Part shown: piece by piece, positions 22,122 to 35,232 of the stretch | Position numbering within the stretch: position 1 is the first letter of the stretch | Layout of the letters: each line of letters begins with the position of its first letter | NCBI GenBank assembly: GCA_008360955.1 | Contig: LUCM01006656.1 | Span: 191,427-255,426, forward strand | From: Fasciolopsis buskii | Lineage: Eukaryota > Platyhelminthes > Trematoda > Plagiorchiida > Fasciolidae | Length of the DNA: 64,000 nucleotides | Reading direction: 5' to 3' | The notes under the pieces: model-generated | Told to the model about the DNA's origin: nothing | The model's input: the letters and a program-made list of their open reading frames with translations, nothing else | The model's database searches: none | Translations under genes and position numbers: made by a program

Positions 22122-24369
22122 GGTAAATTTTGGTGTGATAAGCCCTCCTCCCCATAGCATGTGTTAACTAATCCAAGATAATTTCCTCAGCTAGCTGAAT
22201 GGCTAAAAAACCAGAAAATTTTGAATTAAGTAGTCAGTGAGTTAACGCTCGTCATCTCCCTTTAAATTATGGATAGCCGGGGTAATCGCTCATAGGAAAA
22301 CTGGAACAGCAACTTGGTGTCTTGTCGACGGAAGCAATTCAAGACATGCGTTAATTCCTCTGGGCTACTATGAACATTTTCACGTCTTCTGCTTCCTCCC
22401 CAGCGCAGATCTGGCTCTATCATATTTCTTCTAACTTCTAATAACTCCTACAACCCTATCTCACAATCCCGTTGTCATCTCGTTGCTCTGTCTTCGTTTC
22501 GTTACGCCAAAATATCACCCGTAACTCACGCTGCATTTACATGTTACATGTTGCTTAGTATCATAAGTACATAACGCGTCCACATTCCAGCATAAAGCTG
22601 AGAGCCTATCGAAAACATATGCACAATATGAGCAATTTAACTGGTAGAATTGAACATATCATCGTAAACTCGAGTGAGACTGTACTGTATGGGGCTGGTT
22701 CAAGTTGATTTTTAGTAGGGTTACCATACGTTAATCGTTTAGGTGTATCCGGGACAATGAGATGGGGATTGCTTATCCGATCAGCAAATAGCAGCCCCAT
22801 TTTGCTGTCTGGGACATCCTGAATCTAGGTAACTGACTTCAGCTGGAGTACCGTCCCTTAAGCGTTTTAGATTTCTGTTTTTCAGAAGGGGTGGGAATTA
22901 AATCTAAGCAAACAGAATCAAACAATCAGAATATGGTTTCATCAAACAGGGGGACTTGGACAAACGTTTGCTACCTGAAACTGACTAGAAGTCACTAGAT
23001 TTGCCCAGGCTCTTCAGTGTAGAACCATATTTGTGCGGTCACTTCACACTCGCGGAAAGTGGACAGTCGTTTTCTTGTTTACGCGAAATGTTTGTGTGCA
23101 AGCCCTCATTAGCTGAGTACGTGTTCGCAGGCAACCGCGTTAAAGAGGCCCGGTACGAACCAGTTCATTCGTCTCATCAGTTGTGTATTTCGACCTCCGT
23201 TTAAAAAGACCCACCGCAAAACTCATTTTCCTATCTGTCTCGGAAAAATGGGATTCTCGTGGCTCGGTGGTGAGTTGATTAAACCGCCGGTTGATTTCAA
23301 TCATCCATTTTGGCCCAGATAGCAAGACGCAACTGTTTAGTGACAGACAGATAATTGTTGTCCGGTCAAATGGAGAAAGTACCGTGACTCATCAGTGCAA
23401 AGTGTCGAAAAATTCTCGGTGAATTTCTGTCTCAAATTAAAAAAAAATAAATTATAATGATTGAACTAGTCGAATACTACCTGTGGTGCACAGTAATTAA
23501 AAAAATTTGCGTTCTCTGAAATGACACGGTTTGTTCGCACTGACTTCGCGTCTGCACGTAAACTTGAATCCATGATAAATCAGTCTGTCATTGCAAAGCA
23601 ATTCTACCAGTTTGAGGTCCATGTTTTAAAGGTTTAGCCCACAGTTTGAAACACTATTCAAGTGTTTGTTATTGGTGTGACAAAAGCGTCAATTGATTCC
23701 AAGTGTGACAAAGAACCATGGCATTTATAACAGCGCGCAATTACCTGTTTTTCTTTGCCCAATATTTGGTACACTGCTTGTTCAGTGCACTTTATTAAAC
23801 AGTTGCCTGGCTAGCTGGATGATTCACTGGTTCTTCACATACATCGCCCGGGCGAATTACACGCACATTGTATTTTTTGTAGCGGAATAAGGTAATCATT
23901 CCAGCTTTCTGTGTTACGACTGCCATATTGCGGGTTTGAAAGGACGAAAACCGGTCAGCCGGGCTGTGGCAGTCCAATCGATTTCGCCCCGCGGTGCACC
24001 GTAGACGTACTTTCTGGCTCTGATCAACTGAAAACTGCGAAATACCAGTGATTCCGGCAAATATGATCTCTGCACTCGGAATGAAAGTACCACATGTATT
24101 GGCTTAACGCGAACACTTTAAGTGAAAGGCTTAGCAACCTGGATTTTTCATGCTAAAGCCAAACATACCAGATGACATTGGAGGACGAGGAATAGGAGAA
24201 TTGTTCTATTTAGGTTCTAAGGACTAGTTTGCATAATGCAACACTCAAATGACTTGTCAAATGAATGAAGTTCTATTTTAGCATTGTCCGGAAGGTTGTT
24301 TTACAAGGAGTGCAAGAATTCTTTAGATTTTAATTCTACGTTAATCTGCGAATTCTAACGTGTAGAAAT
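22122..24369. other. No gene or repeat recognised
   Basis: Another good acceptor (CTGCTTCCTCCCCAG) lies at about 22404 followed by only ten open codons. Frames at 23.0-23.98 kb are short and without motifs. Confidence 0.3.
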
Positions 24370-24640
24370 CATGATATAATGTTAGCAATATAGCTTTGTT
24401 GGTAGATGTAATACGCCGAAGTTTCAACTACCGTGGTTAGTCTATCTCAAAGCAAATTTTACAATGAAAATGGCCTTGGGAAAACTATCCACGGTAGTCG
24501 AAACGTTGGCACATTACATCTGCCAACACAATATCATTCACAATTAAAAACCAATACATGGTGCATCGATTTTTCGATACATCCCTTAAGTCATTTGGTC
24601 GTGATATTGTTGATAAATTTGGTTAGTTCTGAAGTCACTT
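24370..24640 (+). mobile_element. Hairpin repeat, copy 1
   Basis: Left arm 24370-24443 (ATGATATAATG...TTGGTAGATGTAAT...ACTACCGTGGTTAG) is the inverted copy of the right arm 24481-24537 (CTATCCACGGTAGT...ATTACATCTGCCAA...ATATCAT), around a 37-base loop; the left arm has about 17 extra bases near its outer end. Beyond the right arm lies a block (CAATTAAAAACCAATACATGG, then CATCGATTTTTCGATAC, then CCTTAAGTCATTTGGTC) shared in reverse orientation with the copy at 59.6 kb. A non-autonomous element is likely. A frame running through the right arm to 24810 is not a gene. Confidence 0.7.
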
Positions 24641-25629
24641 TGGTATTCACTTTATTTTATTTCATCACAAGTGCCATGCCTAAGCGAATTGTAAATGGAG
24701 TGCCATTTGATCGCCTTGATCCACTAAATGAAATGCGAGGTAGGAACATCTTTGACTGTGAAACACGGAGGGAAACAGAACTGCATGTCGTCTCCATGGC
24801 TCAGTCATAGAAACGAGATTACGGGAGAGGAATTGTTACCTACCACCAGCTGAATTTCTCACCGGTGACACGTTCATACTCGCCGATCTGCCCAGGGTTA
24901 ACAAAGCTCCAGTCGTCGTAGTATGCTAGGATACTTAGGGTACGCACCCCTCACTTCCCCAACATGCGGATATCTGGACGTAGCAGCGAGGTTTCTAATC
25001 ATTTCCGGTACCAAAAGGTTGACCGTTTAGGACAGAAAATAGCTTAAAATCCAAGCGGCTTCGCCCTGCATTTAATGCTTTTAAGCCCCATTTTAAAATA
25101 CGAAATAAATTTCGTGATAATAATTCTAAACTATATCCACTTATCACCCGAGGTGATTATAACTTATTGTTATCGAACTAATCACAATAAACGAACTAAC
25201 GCCACCAGTATTTCTAGTACTGTCGGTTAGGGCTCTCAGATTTCTGGTTGGCTATCAGCCCCAAAAAACTGTTTATGATGCTCCTAGATGATTGCAACTT
25301 CCAAACATTTTTTTCTGTGGTAGCCCAAGTTAGCGCCTCATTGTTTTCACCAAGCTTCCAGGAGCTCAGTCTACAAGGGGTTGCTGAACTCTGGTTTTGA
25401 TCAAATCAGGAGCGGCCTACGAAACACAAAACATTTTCACCTCACAGGAAAAATCAAGCATGTGCGATGATAAGCAGTCAGTTTAACACCAGCACGGTGA
25501 TTCGCTGGAAGTTGTCTGTTGGTTACGCAAGACTGAAGTTCAAAAGGAAGACGCACGAGCTCATCATCCATGACACTTCTAGTGATTCGAATAAGGATAC
25601 AATGATAAACTCAGAACGGAAGTTTAAAA
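24641..25629. other. No gene or repeat recognised
   Basis: AT-rich sequence with no frame above about 60 codons past 24810. No pol III boxes seen. Confidence 0.35.
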
Positions 25630-25727
25630 GATGGTAAGCGTTAGACGAGCAGCAATAACTGTAAAACCTGTCACGTGATTCCGGTTAATTTCTTCTCCAC
25701 AGCGATGCATGAAACTTACCATTTACA
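25630..25727 (+). mobile_element. Decayed inner-MITE copy
   Basis: AAAGATGGTA, then TAACTGTAAAACCTGTCACGTG, then TTAATTTCTTC, then GATGCATGAAACTTACCA follow the order of the inner MITE (GAGATGGTTGG, AACCGTGAAACCGGTTGTG, GAAATTTCGTC, CATATGCGAAACCTACT) with many substitutions. Confidence 0.4.
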
Positions 25728-28700
25728 ACGAAAACCACCGTATAGCTGAGCTCAACGTCAAATGTGATGCATGAGTGTAATGGGTATTTAGAATTCCTCG
25801 TCCCATTCGAAAGCTCATAAAATGAGAGGTCAATTGCTGGCTCCAAGTGGGTCACTAGGCTCTGACATCGTCCCGGTGCACTGCAGGTTAGTCCGTTTGT
25901 TCAAAGGCTCAGGGTATGGAAACCCCACTGTCAAATCCTATACCTTGGTTCAGGCAATCAAGTAGTACCGAGCCTACTGATAGGTTATGTATCCCTGTGG
26001 ATAACCGAATAAAGGAAATGTAGAAAGGAGCAGAGAGGTTGTTTAATGAACCCTACTCGGTACTTCTTTCTTTTCTCATTACAACTTCGCGTTTCATTTC
26101 TTAATTGTGTGGTCTCCAGAGACCTGATCTGTATAAACGCAACCGCATCTCCCCGAAAATTTTGCTGCAAGTGTTAAACACACGCTGCGCACCTGTGTGT
26201 AAGAAAGTATTTACTCACTCAGTGAGAAGTGACGAAGCTCCCGACAGTCAGCTATAAGTTTTGGCACTATCCAGCGAGCAAACAGACTTGCAAGTTAGCC
26301 AACATTTTAGCCATCATCTGTACGTCTCAATCATGGTCACGGTAAACCCACAGGGACAACAAAGTGAGATCTGTTATTGATGAATCAAGGAGTCTACTAA
26401 CGTCGGTACAGCATCGATAAACACTGGTAACCGGTGCATCTGCCATTGCCTCGTCGAGGACAGTTTGGTCATTTTGATATATTGTTCAGCAACTCAATTG
26501 TGAAATTATTTTGCTTCACCGCCCACGGTAATATGCAGCGTTTGGTCAAGTTGTCGAATTATTACGTCGAAAGAGTAAACATACGCTGGACAGCTACAAG
26601 ATTCAAGCTGTGTTATATTTCTATATGAATCCTCTGCTAGAGCTGGTCGTGCTTCCACCTGACTTACTTCAAAATGCATTAAAACTAATATATTCAGGGT
26701 AACATCATTTCTGAATTGCGGTGGAATCCAACATGGACGAGCTTCTGGAACAAAAATTATTTTCCATTTTGTTTATTTTCTTGGAATTCACGGGCAATAC
26801 TCGTCATCACGGCCACAAATTTTCCCTATCCACAGAGTCTTTAATTTTGACCCGATAAAACTGATTTTTTTTCTCAATTTTTTCTAGCAAAATGAACAGC
26901 GAACGCAGATTTGACAGACGGGATAAACTTTCTGAAGGAAATCCAACCAGGCATCGCATTTTATTTTGGCGTTTTTCAGGTCACTACTTGCCATGCATCG
27001 GTCAAAAAAATTAACCTGTAGCCGAATTAACGCGTTTGGCGTTTGCCACTAATATACCGGATAATTTCACACCTTCCTGCTCTATTCATCTGTACTCCAT
27101 CGCCGATGATGAGTAAAACGATTGGACAGTCTTCGTCCCTATTTGGGAACGGTGGCGTGAAATGTCAATAAAGAAAAAAGACTTGTAACAGGGTGTTATC
27201 AGGACTACAAATGTCTCTGGGGTCACTTCTGAATATGACTGATTTTGCGCCTGGCATAGCTGGACCGTCCAATATTATGCAAATGATGAATTGCTTTGAT
27301 TCAGACCGCTACCTCGGCCTAGTCCCAAAGTTTGGATTGAGCAATGTCTTTCAGTGAGTACATTACCCTCACACATGTGATGCGAAAAGCTTCCTAGTCC
27401 ATCACTTTAACCAAACAAATAATTTAATACATTTCAATAACCTTGATGCATGGTTTGCGCCAGTTCAATCCGAATAAGTATTCTTCGGTGCGAGGTAAAC
27501 GGTGATTAGTAAATTCCCGTTAGTGCAAAATACCCATCACTTTTGGGTTATGAATCTCGGCCCACTGGTATTTAGGATAGCTGATAAAATAAACGCTACC
27601 GTCCAGCAGTGGAACTCGTCAATTTTTGTGAGTAGACCGGGATGCATTGTATTAATTTTATGAAACTATCTCAGTCCAATGAGATTCCATTTTTCATTTT
27701 GAGACAATTAAATTGACAACCAAGTTCATTCATATCCAATTGGCCTTATTATAATCTAGAAACAAATACAGGATAAATCTGTAAATTATTTTGTTACTTT
27801 TGGTAACACTTCTTCATCCCCCCCTTAAAATGTCCGAATCTTCAGGATATTAGCAGAAAAAACGTATGAATGTGACCGAATCGGGTATGTAACTCGCTAA
27901 ACTGCAAAACATTTCCGACCTAAAGCGAAAAAGGAGTAAATCCCCGACTACAATTTTGTTCAATAAAATGCTATTCATTGCTCAATCTATCCTCAATAGT
28001 CGGAAATGCGCAGGCCTTTCAGACGCAAGTACTCTCTATTAATTTCTCTCCGGTAGTCTCTTTGCTACCGTGCTCATAAACGTCTTCAGTCTATCACAGT
28101 CTTGTTATCGGTCGCCTTGTTTCCATAGACGGTTGCTGGCGTTTTTGGACTTACCATAGTAGTTACAAAAAGTAGCCATCTAATGGTTTGCGCAGGCCCA
28201 ACCCGGAATCGGTTCTTGTCACTAACATCTGTTAGCTTGGAATTTTAGGTGCATGTTAGACCAAAGGGCTTATATTCTGCACAAAGGTTGACTTGTCATG
28301 CAACTACAAACACAAGAACTTGACCAACTGTCCTTTTTCAATTTACTAGTAACTAGAATTACACCGAATAGTCCAGATTTACGGCAGTATCTGTGGGATT
28401 TTATTGGTGCCAAAATGCGCCAAATGCGGGACGTTGCCCGCTTGTGGTTCACGACATCTATTGTGCGTTGCACAACACGCCAGTGGAGCTGGGGTTCGGT
28501 CATTCTTCGCCTTAATGCATGCTGGTTTATTCTACTATTGCGGAGAAAATAGAAATAGTTCCGGACAATGCAAAACGCAAGTCAGTCACGATTAGCCACG
28601 TTAGTGTTATGGAGGAGAGTACCAGGTAATACACAGTGCAGAAATACACAAGTACACTTACCGTACTTAGTTAATAAACAAAACCAGTGGAAACCGTGGG

Positions 28701-29569
28701 AGGTTTTCTAGGTACCGGAAAGTTATAGTGCTAAAAAGCCTAGGTTTGTGAATGAAGAGGTCAGAAGACAATCACTCAGATCGTTACCTCGTTCCGCTTA
28801 TCGAAGAAATTACTGTTTCCTCACAGTTCGTTTTTAAGGTCTAAGGAGGTGCTGCCTATTTCCATCCCACTGTGAACAGATCAATGTGACATTTTGGCTG
28901 GGGAGATAGTTGATTTCTTTCCAGAACCAAACGCGGCACGCAAGTACTTGTTTCTGCTGACTCGTCCATATGACACCTGGCATTTCGGAATGACCCGAGG
29001 GGTCAGTCTTGGTGGGCTGAAAAAAATCGCATGTCAACGTATGTACCCCGTAAGCCGAAACTCGTTGGTTTCACCTCGAGTGGTGCTGTGAAAAGTGGGG
29101 TGTGAGAACAACTCCCGGTTACCAGAATGACCCCTTGGTGATTCGTACAAGAACTGATTGGCGCAGTGTGTCAGTCCTCACAAAAAAGTGAAACATTGAC
29201 TAGTATAATAACTTGGTACACGTCTAGTTAATGGGATCCTAATTTTTGCTCCTGTTGATAATGCCAACGACAGGGACGGGATATCTTCTCTCAGTTTCAT
29301 ATCAAACGTTTGGAGAAGACTACTCGCATCTGTCAGTGCATATTTATTGCGAGCTGCTAAATTATATCTGAAGATGTGATCGATTGTAATCATGCGAACG
29401 GTTGTAGTATTCAGGCTAGTGGTTGACGATATTTTTGCACCTGCAAATTTGCAATGTTCCGTGACAAACTGTTTCCCAGCTAGCTTAGCCCCGTTTCTAT
29501 GGTTAACTGCTCTATATCAACATTAGCAGTAGGTTAAACACTACTTATTCTGAACAGGTTTTTTTTCAA
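25728..29569. other. No gene or repeat recognised
   Basis: Short frames only (the longest are 84-87 codons near 28.3-28.6 kb). T-rich tracts at about 26.85-26.9 kb. No inverted or tandem repeats noted. Confidence 0.35.
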
Positions 29570-29794
29570 ATGGTCGCATGGCAGCACCTTCACACTGAGG
29601 AGTTGATGCAGATGAGGTGTGCAGGTAAACTGGAAATCGCTTTGAAACTCACAGGGCGAAACTTTCTTTACGGTTTTGAAAACATAAAGAGATCTCATCG
29701 CCGGGCTCAAAATGAACCATCCGATTTGGATTCAGACACCAGCAGGAGTGCTGCAAGCCATAAACAAAATCGTTTCTTGCGAATTCCGCTTTGA
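29570..29794 (+). CDS. Hydrophilic open frame, possible exon
   Basis: Seventy-four codons ending TGA. Inside are an acceptor-like CGCATGGCAG and, 44 bases on, a donor-like GTGCAG|GTAAAC, so either a small internal exon or a terminal exon could be imagined. The C-terminal half is rich in Ser, Arg, Asp and Asn and looks disordered. No domain is recognised and the length is within chance. Confidence 0.12.
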   Translation: MVAWQHLHTEELMQMRCAGKLEIALKLTGRNFLYGFENIKRSHRRAQNEPSDLDSDTSRSAASHKQNRFLRIPL

Positions 29795-32510
29795 GTGCTT
29801 GCATTCACGTTCAACACGTCGAACAAAAGCACGCCAAGGTCACGGTCAGCAATGAGCAATCACAAGTTGTCGGATAACACGTAGAAAGGATAAAATTTCA
29901 TACTCCTCATCGCGAGCAAACGGAAAAGCACGAATTCGGCCGAAGTATTATACTGAAAGTGATTCAGATACCGTGACCTTTTATTTGACTTCGTCACTAA
30001 TCTCAGATTGAATATTATAATTTGTTGCTATGGTAACAGATTACCGTGAATAAATCTTTTCCTCTGGGTTTCAAAATTATTTCCGTTGGAATCTTCTTTC
30101 TCAAACTATCTTGCGCGGACACCAAGAGTGTTCCAATTGCACCGAACGGTAATCATCGGATTTGAATGCTACCAAAAAAGTTCTATTAGAAATGGACAGA
30201 TTCAAAGTCTGTAAAATGAACATTAGGAAATTTCTTCAATCCCACCAGCTTAGCTGTGACTGAAAATCAACAGAAAAAAGAAATTTAGCGAGTTTCTGTT
30301 TTATTTACCTCTTTCTGACTAAAACTATTCCAATGAGATCTCATCCGTTTGTTTGCAGTCATTGTGATCGAAAATATCGGTGAAATTTCGGACTTCACTA
30401 GCACTTTCAAATACTAGCTCCTAAATCCCTCGAAAGTTGACTAACTGAATCGTTCTGCTTTTCGCTTTTTGATACTTTTTGATGATTTATTATGAGGTGA
30501 AAAAGATAGAGTCCAAGACAATCACGGAATGGAATGGAAGAACTGGACTGATCCCGTGTACACTTTCAGTCATCACATTAGCAGTCGGTCCGTCCGTCAG
30601 TCAAAAAAAATATTCACAGCCAGTCAGTCGGTCTGTTTATCTGTCTATCGACCTATGCATGTAATTGCCTGTTTTTCCGTACCCGTCGACCAGTCTCCTC
30701 TCCCACCTGTCTGTTACTCTGCCTGCCTGTCTGTCGGCCGATCAGTCATTTATTCATCATTCGACGAGTAAAAGTCAATGACACGCACTGTAATTGCATG
30801 TTGATTCTGAGTCCCTACTAATTTTAATTGCGACTGTCTGGGAAATTATGCAGGGAATAAGTACAGATGAGCACGAACGAGTTTAGAATTTGACATTTTA
30901 TTTCGTAGAACTAACGGACATGAGATTACTCCTGACGTCTCGTTCATGTGTAGAACAAGTGGGGAGGTTTTTGTTGTTGAGTTTCAATTTTATAAAAGTG
31001 AAACACAGTCCGGCTTAAAAGCGAATGTGCGAGGATGTCGAGATTCAGGGACAGTTATGAACCTGTCCCGGTTAACGATATCGGACCTTTGAGAACAAAT
31101 CCCTGCAGGAAATCAGAAATTGCCTTCAAGGAAGTTACAGAACACGGTACTTCCCGAGCAAATTACGAGAAGGTTTTTCTCAGATGTCGTTGGTCGATTT
31201 GTAGTCACCATTACCTTCCCCGGTTAGGGTTTTCGTCTACCTACGGGTACTCAAAATAACTGATTCAAATCGTATTTATACTGGAAACGACCAAGTATTC
31301 GGTGTTCTGATAGCGGTAGCTTTGATTGCTGCTTAGACGATCGTGAAACGAAAACAACGGCCTATTTCGTCAGTTTTTAAGTTCTTGGAAGTCCAGGTGA
31401 ATTGATAGATCTAATCTGGTAAATGGTCTGTTCAGGGATTGCTGAACTGTACTAACCCTCGGGTTGTCCTCAGCCAGTCAAGTTGTATGGTTGTTTGTAC
31501 GCTTAAACAACCACAGAAGCATAATATCAGTTTTGGTAATAGAACTGACTACCTTAGCTGACTGGAAACTGAGAATTATGTTGAGTTGTTCGTGGACAAT
31601 TGACAACAGAGTGATTCAATGCTTACAACAGACATTTTTCAGCTGCTGGCTTCGTAAAATGCGCTCACACTGCCTGATTATCGATCCGCGTTTATGCAGT
31701 GCGCAAGATCTAACCTGTGCGATTTGCTAACATCACTGCTGTTTTTCCTTCTCAGTAGTGAGTGCCGAGTAGTTGTTTGGTATGATATTCTCTTCCAACA
31801 ATGTCACAAAACACTCGATCTTCGAGGTAAGTGTAAAAATATAGCAATGTGTTCTTCCCGGTACGTTATTTTTTAAGTCTGTTTGATCTCAACAATTGTA
31901 TTTTCATACAACAGACGTCGTCTTAGGTAAAACGACGCAATATTCTCAAGTCCCATGATTATGGGCAGTCAGATTTTTCCGGACGCACTTCCTCGACAGA
32001 CCTCCCACAGTCAACCAAAATGGTCGGTCAATGCGCAGTCGTAACTGGATTACAATAGAATTATGCAAAAGCCGCGGCATTTGTGATCTCACTTACTGAG
32101 GTTAGTAACCGTGTGAGTGGGGCACAAGCAAGTCCCCGATGCTGGATCTAATCGAACCAAGGGGGGTGCAGGGTAATCCCGACAAATGATCCACCGTCCT
32201 GAAAAATAGGGTTCCAGTGTTCCGTCCACATGTACTCGTGTAGACTAATCCTAACATTTTGTACAACAAGTAACTTTACTGTCTCTAGTCAGGCTATTTC
32301 GTTTTACCTATTGGACGATCTGCAGACTCTGATATTTCATTGGCTTTATTCTGATTTTTCTGCAAAATATTTCTAATGAATTTGCCCCACCAAAAGAAAC
32401 ACAAGTTGGCTAGGCACATTCCATTTGGCATTAATGCAACGTTTCAATTTTCTCTACTAATTTTTTCGTTTATATGCACATTTAAATACAAGTAGACAGA
32501 GATACACGAC
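29795..32510. other. No gene; degenerate GTCT-type repeat inside
   Basis: Apart from the imperfect tetranucleotide tract at 30581-30750, only short frames (up to 88 codons at 31464-31730) without motifs. Confidence 0.35.
30581..30750. repeat. Degenerate GTCT/CAGT microsatellite
   Basis: Runs such as GCAGTCGGTCCGTCCGTCAG, CCAGTCAGTCGGTCTG and CTGCCTGCCTGTCTGTC recur over 170 bases with interruptions. It looks like an old tetranucleotide array. Confidence 0.7.
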
Positions 32511-32511
32511 C

Positions 32512-32677
32512 CCGGCGGTGACCAAGTGGATAAGGTCGTGGCGTTTGGATGTGAAGGTCGCGGGTTCGAATCCTCCCACCGCCGACCAACTTCCCCAATT
32601 GGCAGTACTCTGCTGGCCGCCGCTCCTGTCCTGAAAAATGATGTTCAGTTATTTCACTAACAAAGGAAGTAAAAAAG
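32512..32677 (+). mobile_element. tRNA-type SINE, full length
   Basis: The head folds as a tRNA: an acceptor-like CCGGCGG pairs with CCGCCG at the far end. The A box TGACCAAGTGG lies at 32519-32529 and a perfect B box GGTTCGAATCC at 32563-32573. The D-arm region (CCAAGTGGATAAGG) is like class II tRNAs (Ser/Leu). A non-tRNA body follows (CAACTTCCCCAATTGGCAG...CCTGTCCTGAAAAATG) and the tail is TTTCACTAACAAAGGAAGTAA. Target-site duplications were not identified. The AATAAAGGAAGTGA-type tail shared by all copies suggests mobilisation by one LINE (inference). Confidence 0.88.
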
Positions 32678-35080
32678 GTAAAACATTCTCCTCCGTTCTA
32701 GGTAAAACACAACCACCTTGCAATTGACATATGTCTTACAACCCTAAATGTGGTTGCTAGTGGATGGCAAAGCGGGACAGGTCTTGTCCTGTCCATATTC
32801 ATGCTTGTAATTGAAGGTGGAAATTACTTTGTTCGCTTTCCTCGGCGAGGTGATTTGAACCGCGCGGTCCAAATTAGGACCGACACGATGGTATCATTTG
32901 AAGAGAATGGTTGGTCTCGAAAAATTCGTTTTGGCTGAAGCAACTCCAGGGGAACAAATAGAGAACGATATTTGTTTTTCACGGTAGAAAAAGCGCAGTG
33001 TCGGACCTGTTCTAGTTAAAAGCTTGTTTAATGCAAATTGTTTCGGGAAACTCAAAAATGAACTCTGTAAAATTAGAGTCCGAATACTTTGAATGCTGCA
33101 GGTCAGAATATGGTGGATGCCGGCAGCAAAACTGATCGGCGTATGTACACCTGTTGGGACAACGATCAATTTTTTTCCGGAGTTGATATGCATTTTAGAG
33201 AGTAAAATTCGAATTGTTTGACACTGCCATGACATTGTCGCAAAAATGCAATAGACGGTTTTTTCTCTGGACAGCTTTTATGTTATTTTTATGCTACTTT
33301 AGTCACGTGATGAATCTCCGTTACCAAACTGTAAGGGGTGCTGAAGAACTGCCAGTTGAGCAATCACGTACCGTTCCCACTTTGTAACTGGCAAGCATTC
33401 GAACTGGGCGCGAACCTATCTGAAAAATCGACTCGCAAACCCATAGGTGTTTTCACTTACCGGTTTTCAGTCATAACACCTAGTCAGAAACATCAAACCG
33501 TTGAGTGCAAATGAAAACGAGTATTGAATTGACAACTGCAAATCCTGAGAGTTTGAAATTATCCAAAATGAGCGTTTGCTCACGGATTGTCTAAGGTCAG
33601 TGAGCTGTTATTGGATGGGCCGCATAAAACTATTGTTCACATGTGACATGTCTCGAATATAGTCTTGTGTTTTGGATGTCTGACAGTTTGATATTAGAAA
33701 GCTCTCACAATAAGCATGCCTAAATGAAACATTTTCCAATATTGTTCAACGCGAAGCACTTAGATTGAACAAAATGAGTCGGAAAAAACCACGAATGCTG
33801 ACTCGGAAAAGTTAACAAGAAGGAGAACTTTCGGGCCCAAATCAAGTGCAATTTCCCAAAATGTTTGTTTCTAAGGCCTGATAAAAGAGCATATTTATTT
33901 CTAATTAATCGATAGTTTAAATTTGTTGCACATATGCACAGGCGGGTAATCCACAATTATTAAACAGGGGACATCTAAAAGTCTGCTTTGTGTTTTACTC
34001 AAATTCTACCGTTCTAGTTGCAATGAATTCTTCTAACCAGTTCAATCATCATAAATGACCATCCATCACGCCGTAAATCCTGGAATGATTATAATAACAA
34101 AAAGTTTCTTTTTCATTGGACACACGTCCAGTTAAAATCGATAATACCTCACGGGTGAAATCGACCAAACGGGATCCGACATTACCCGACAACAGCTTTT
34201 CTCTCGTCCCGATTTGTATGCAGATTGGTTAGCCTGGAAATAAATAAAGACTGTACCTATGAATGTTTCATATCGGTTTTTTCTCTTCCCAGCTGGGGAC
34301 AATTTCTGTTTTTATTCTTAAAAAACCCAACGTAAATAATCTATACGTGTACATATAAATGTATATATATATATATATACATATATATACATATATGTAC
34401 ATATACATACATACATATACCAGTCTTCTTAACAGGCTTTAATGGGCCTATGATTAACGCCGCAAGTCAGCATTTAACTGTTGCCGGTTTTGAGGCCGTA
34501 AGTGACCTAATCAGGGGCATTCTCGAGGGAATTTCTGCTTTGCATCCTTTTTTCTTCGTTTTCCTTTTATAGATCTTGCTTTTTGTTAATTAAATGATAT
34601 CAAATACTAACTACTGTATATCCGGCCGTTCGAAATAAACCCTGCATTGTAATAATGCTACATGACTGATCCGCGCTATCGATTTGTTTATTTGATTTAT
34701 TGGTGTCATCACTTGTATCGACCTGTCTTACAGACTAGTTATTTGTGCACTATGACCAAAAATTGCTTGATTACAGACTGCACTGTTTTGCTAAACTGAC
34801 TTTGACTGACAAGGGGTTCACTGGATTTTTGATCAGCCTTCTCGTGCTGTGTGACTGAAGTTTATGTTCAAATAAAAAGTGCTTAAATTTTGTGGTTTTT
34901 TATAGTGAGGTTAGATTCGAAAGGCGATGGAATTTGTTGTGAGGGGAATATTCTCCATGAATGCAATTTTGTGAGTGATTCCTAAAAAATTTGCTTCGGT
35001 GCATCCAAACTCTCAAGCCTTTCCGATAATCGCATGCGCAACTCAACAAACCAGCCCAGTGCCTCTGTGAAAGTTCTCAG
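32678..35080. other. No gene; TA-rich microsatellite inside
   Basis: Frames up to 113 codons (32894-33235 minus) show no motif. The TA/CATA tract at 34346-34420 is described separately. Confidence 0.35.
34346..34420. repeat. (TA)n / (CATA)n microsatellite
   Basis: About 75 bases of TATATA grading into CATATA and CATACATA units. Confidence 0.92.
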
Positions 35081-35232
35081 TTCATATTTTGGATTCGATT
35101 TGCAATCAGTTTTGCTCCCGGGCTTTTAAAAAACATTCGGGTACGGAAATTCTCAAATTTCAGAAAAGCGAATCCAAGCAATTTATCTCAGGATTTGATT
35201 CAGAGATGAAGTCTTTTTTCGCTTTTCTTAAG
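35081..35232 (+). CDS. Candidate internal exon, product unknown
   Basis: An acceptor with a mixed pyrimidine tract (CCTCTGTGAAAGTTCTCAG) precedes a 152-base open stretch that ends in phase 0 at CTTAAG|GTTTGT, a reasonable donor. The translation (for example HSGTEILKFQKSESKQF) is charged and soluble-looking, with no domain I recognise. In the same frame the sequence stays open another 19 codons past the donor before TGA. Confidence 0.2.

Noticed and set aside
24433..24810. 125-codon plus-strand open frame
   Set aside because: Its first third is the right arm and flank of the hairpin repeat, the middle is a low-complexity hydrophobic run, and no motif is present.
30479..30771. Two plus-strand frames rich in Ser and Val
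   Set aside because: They are translations of the degenerate GTCT-type repeat.
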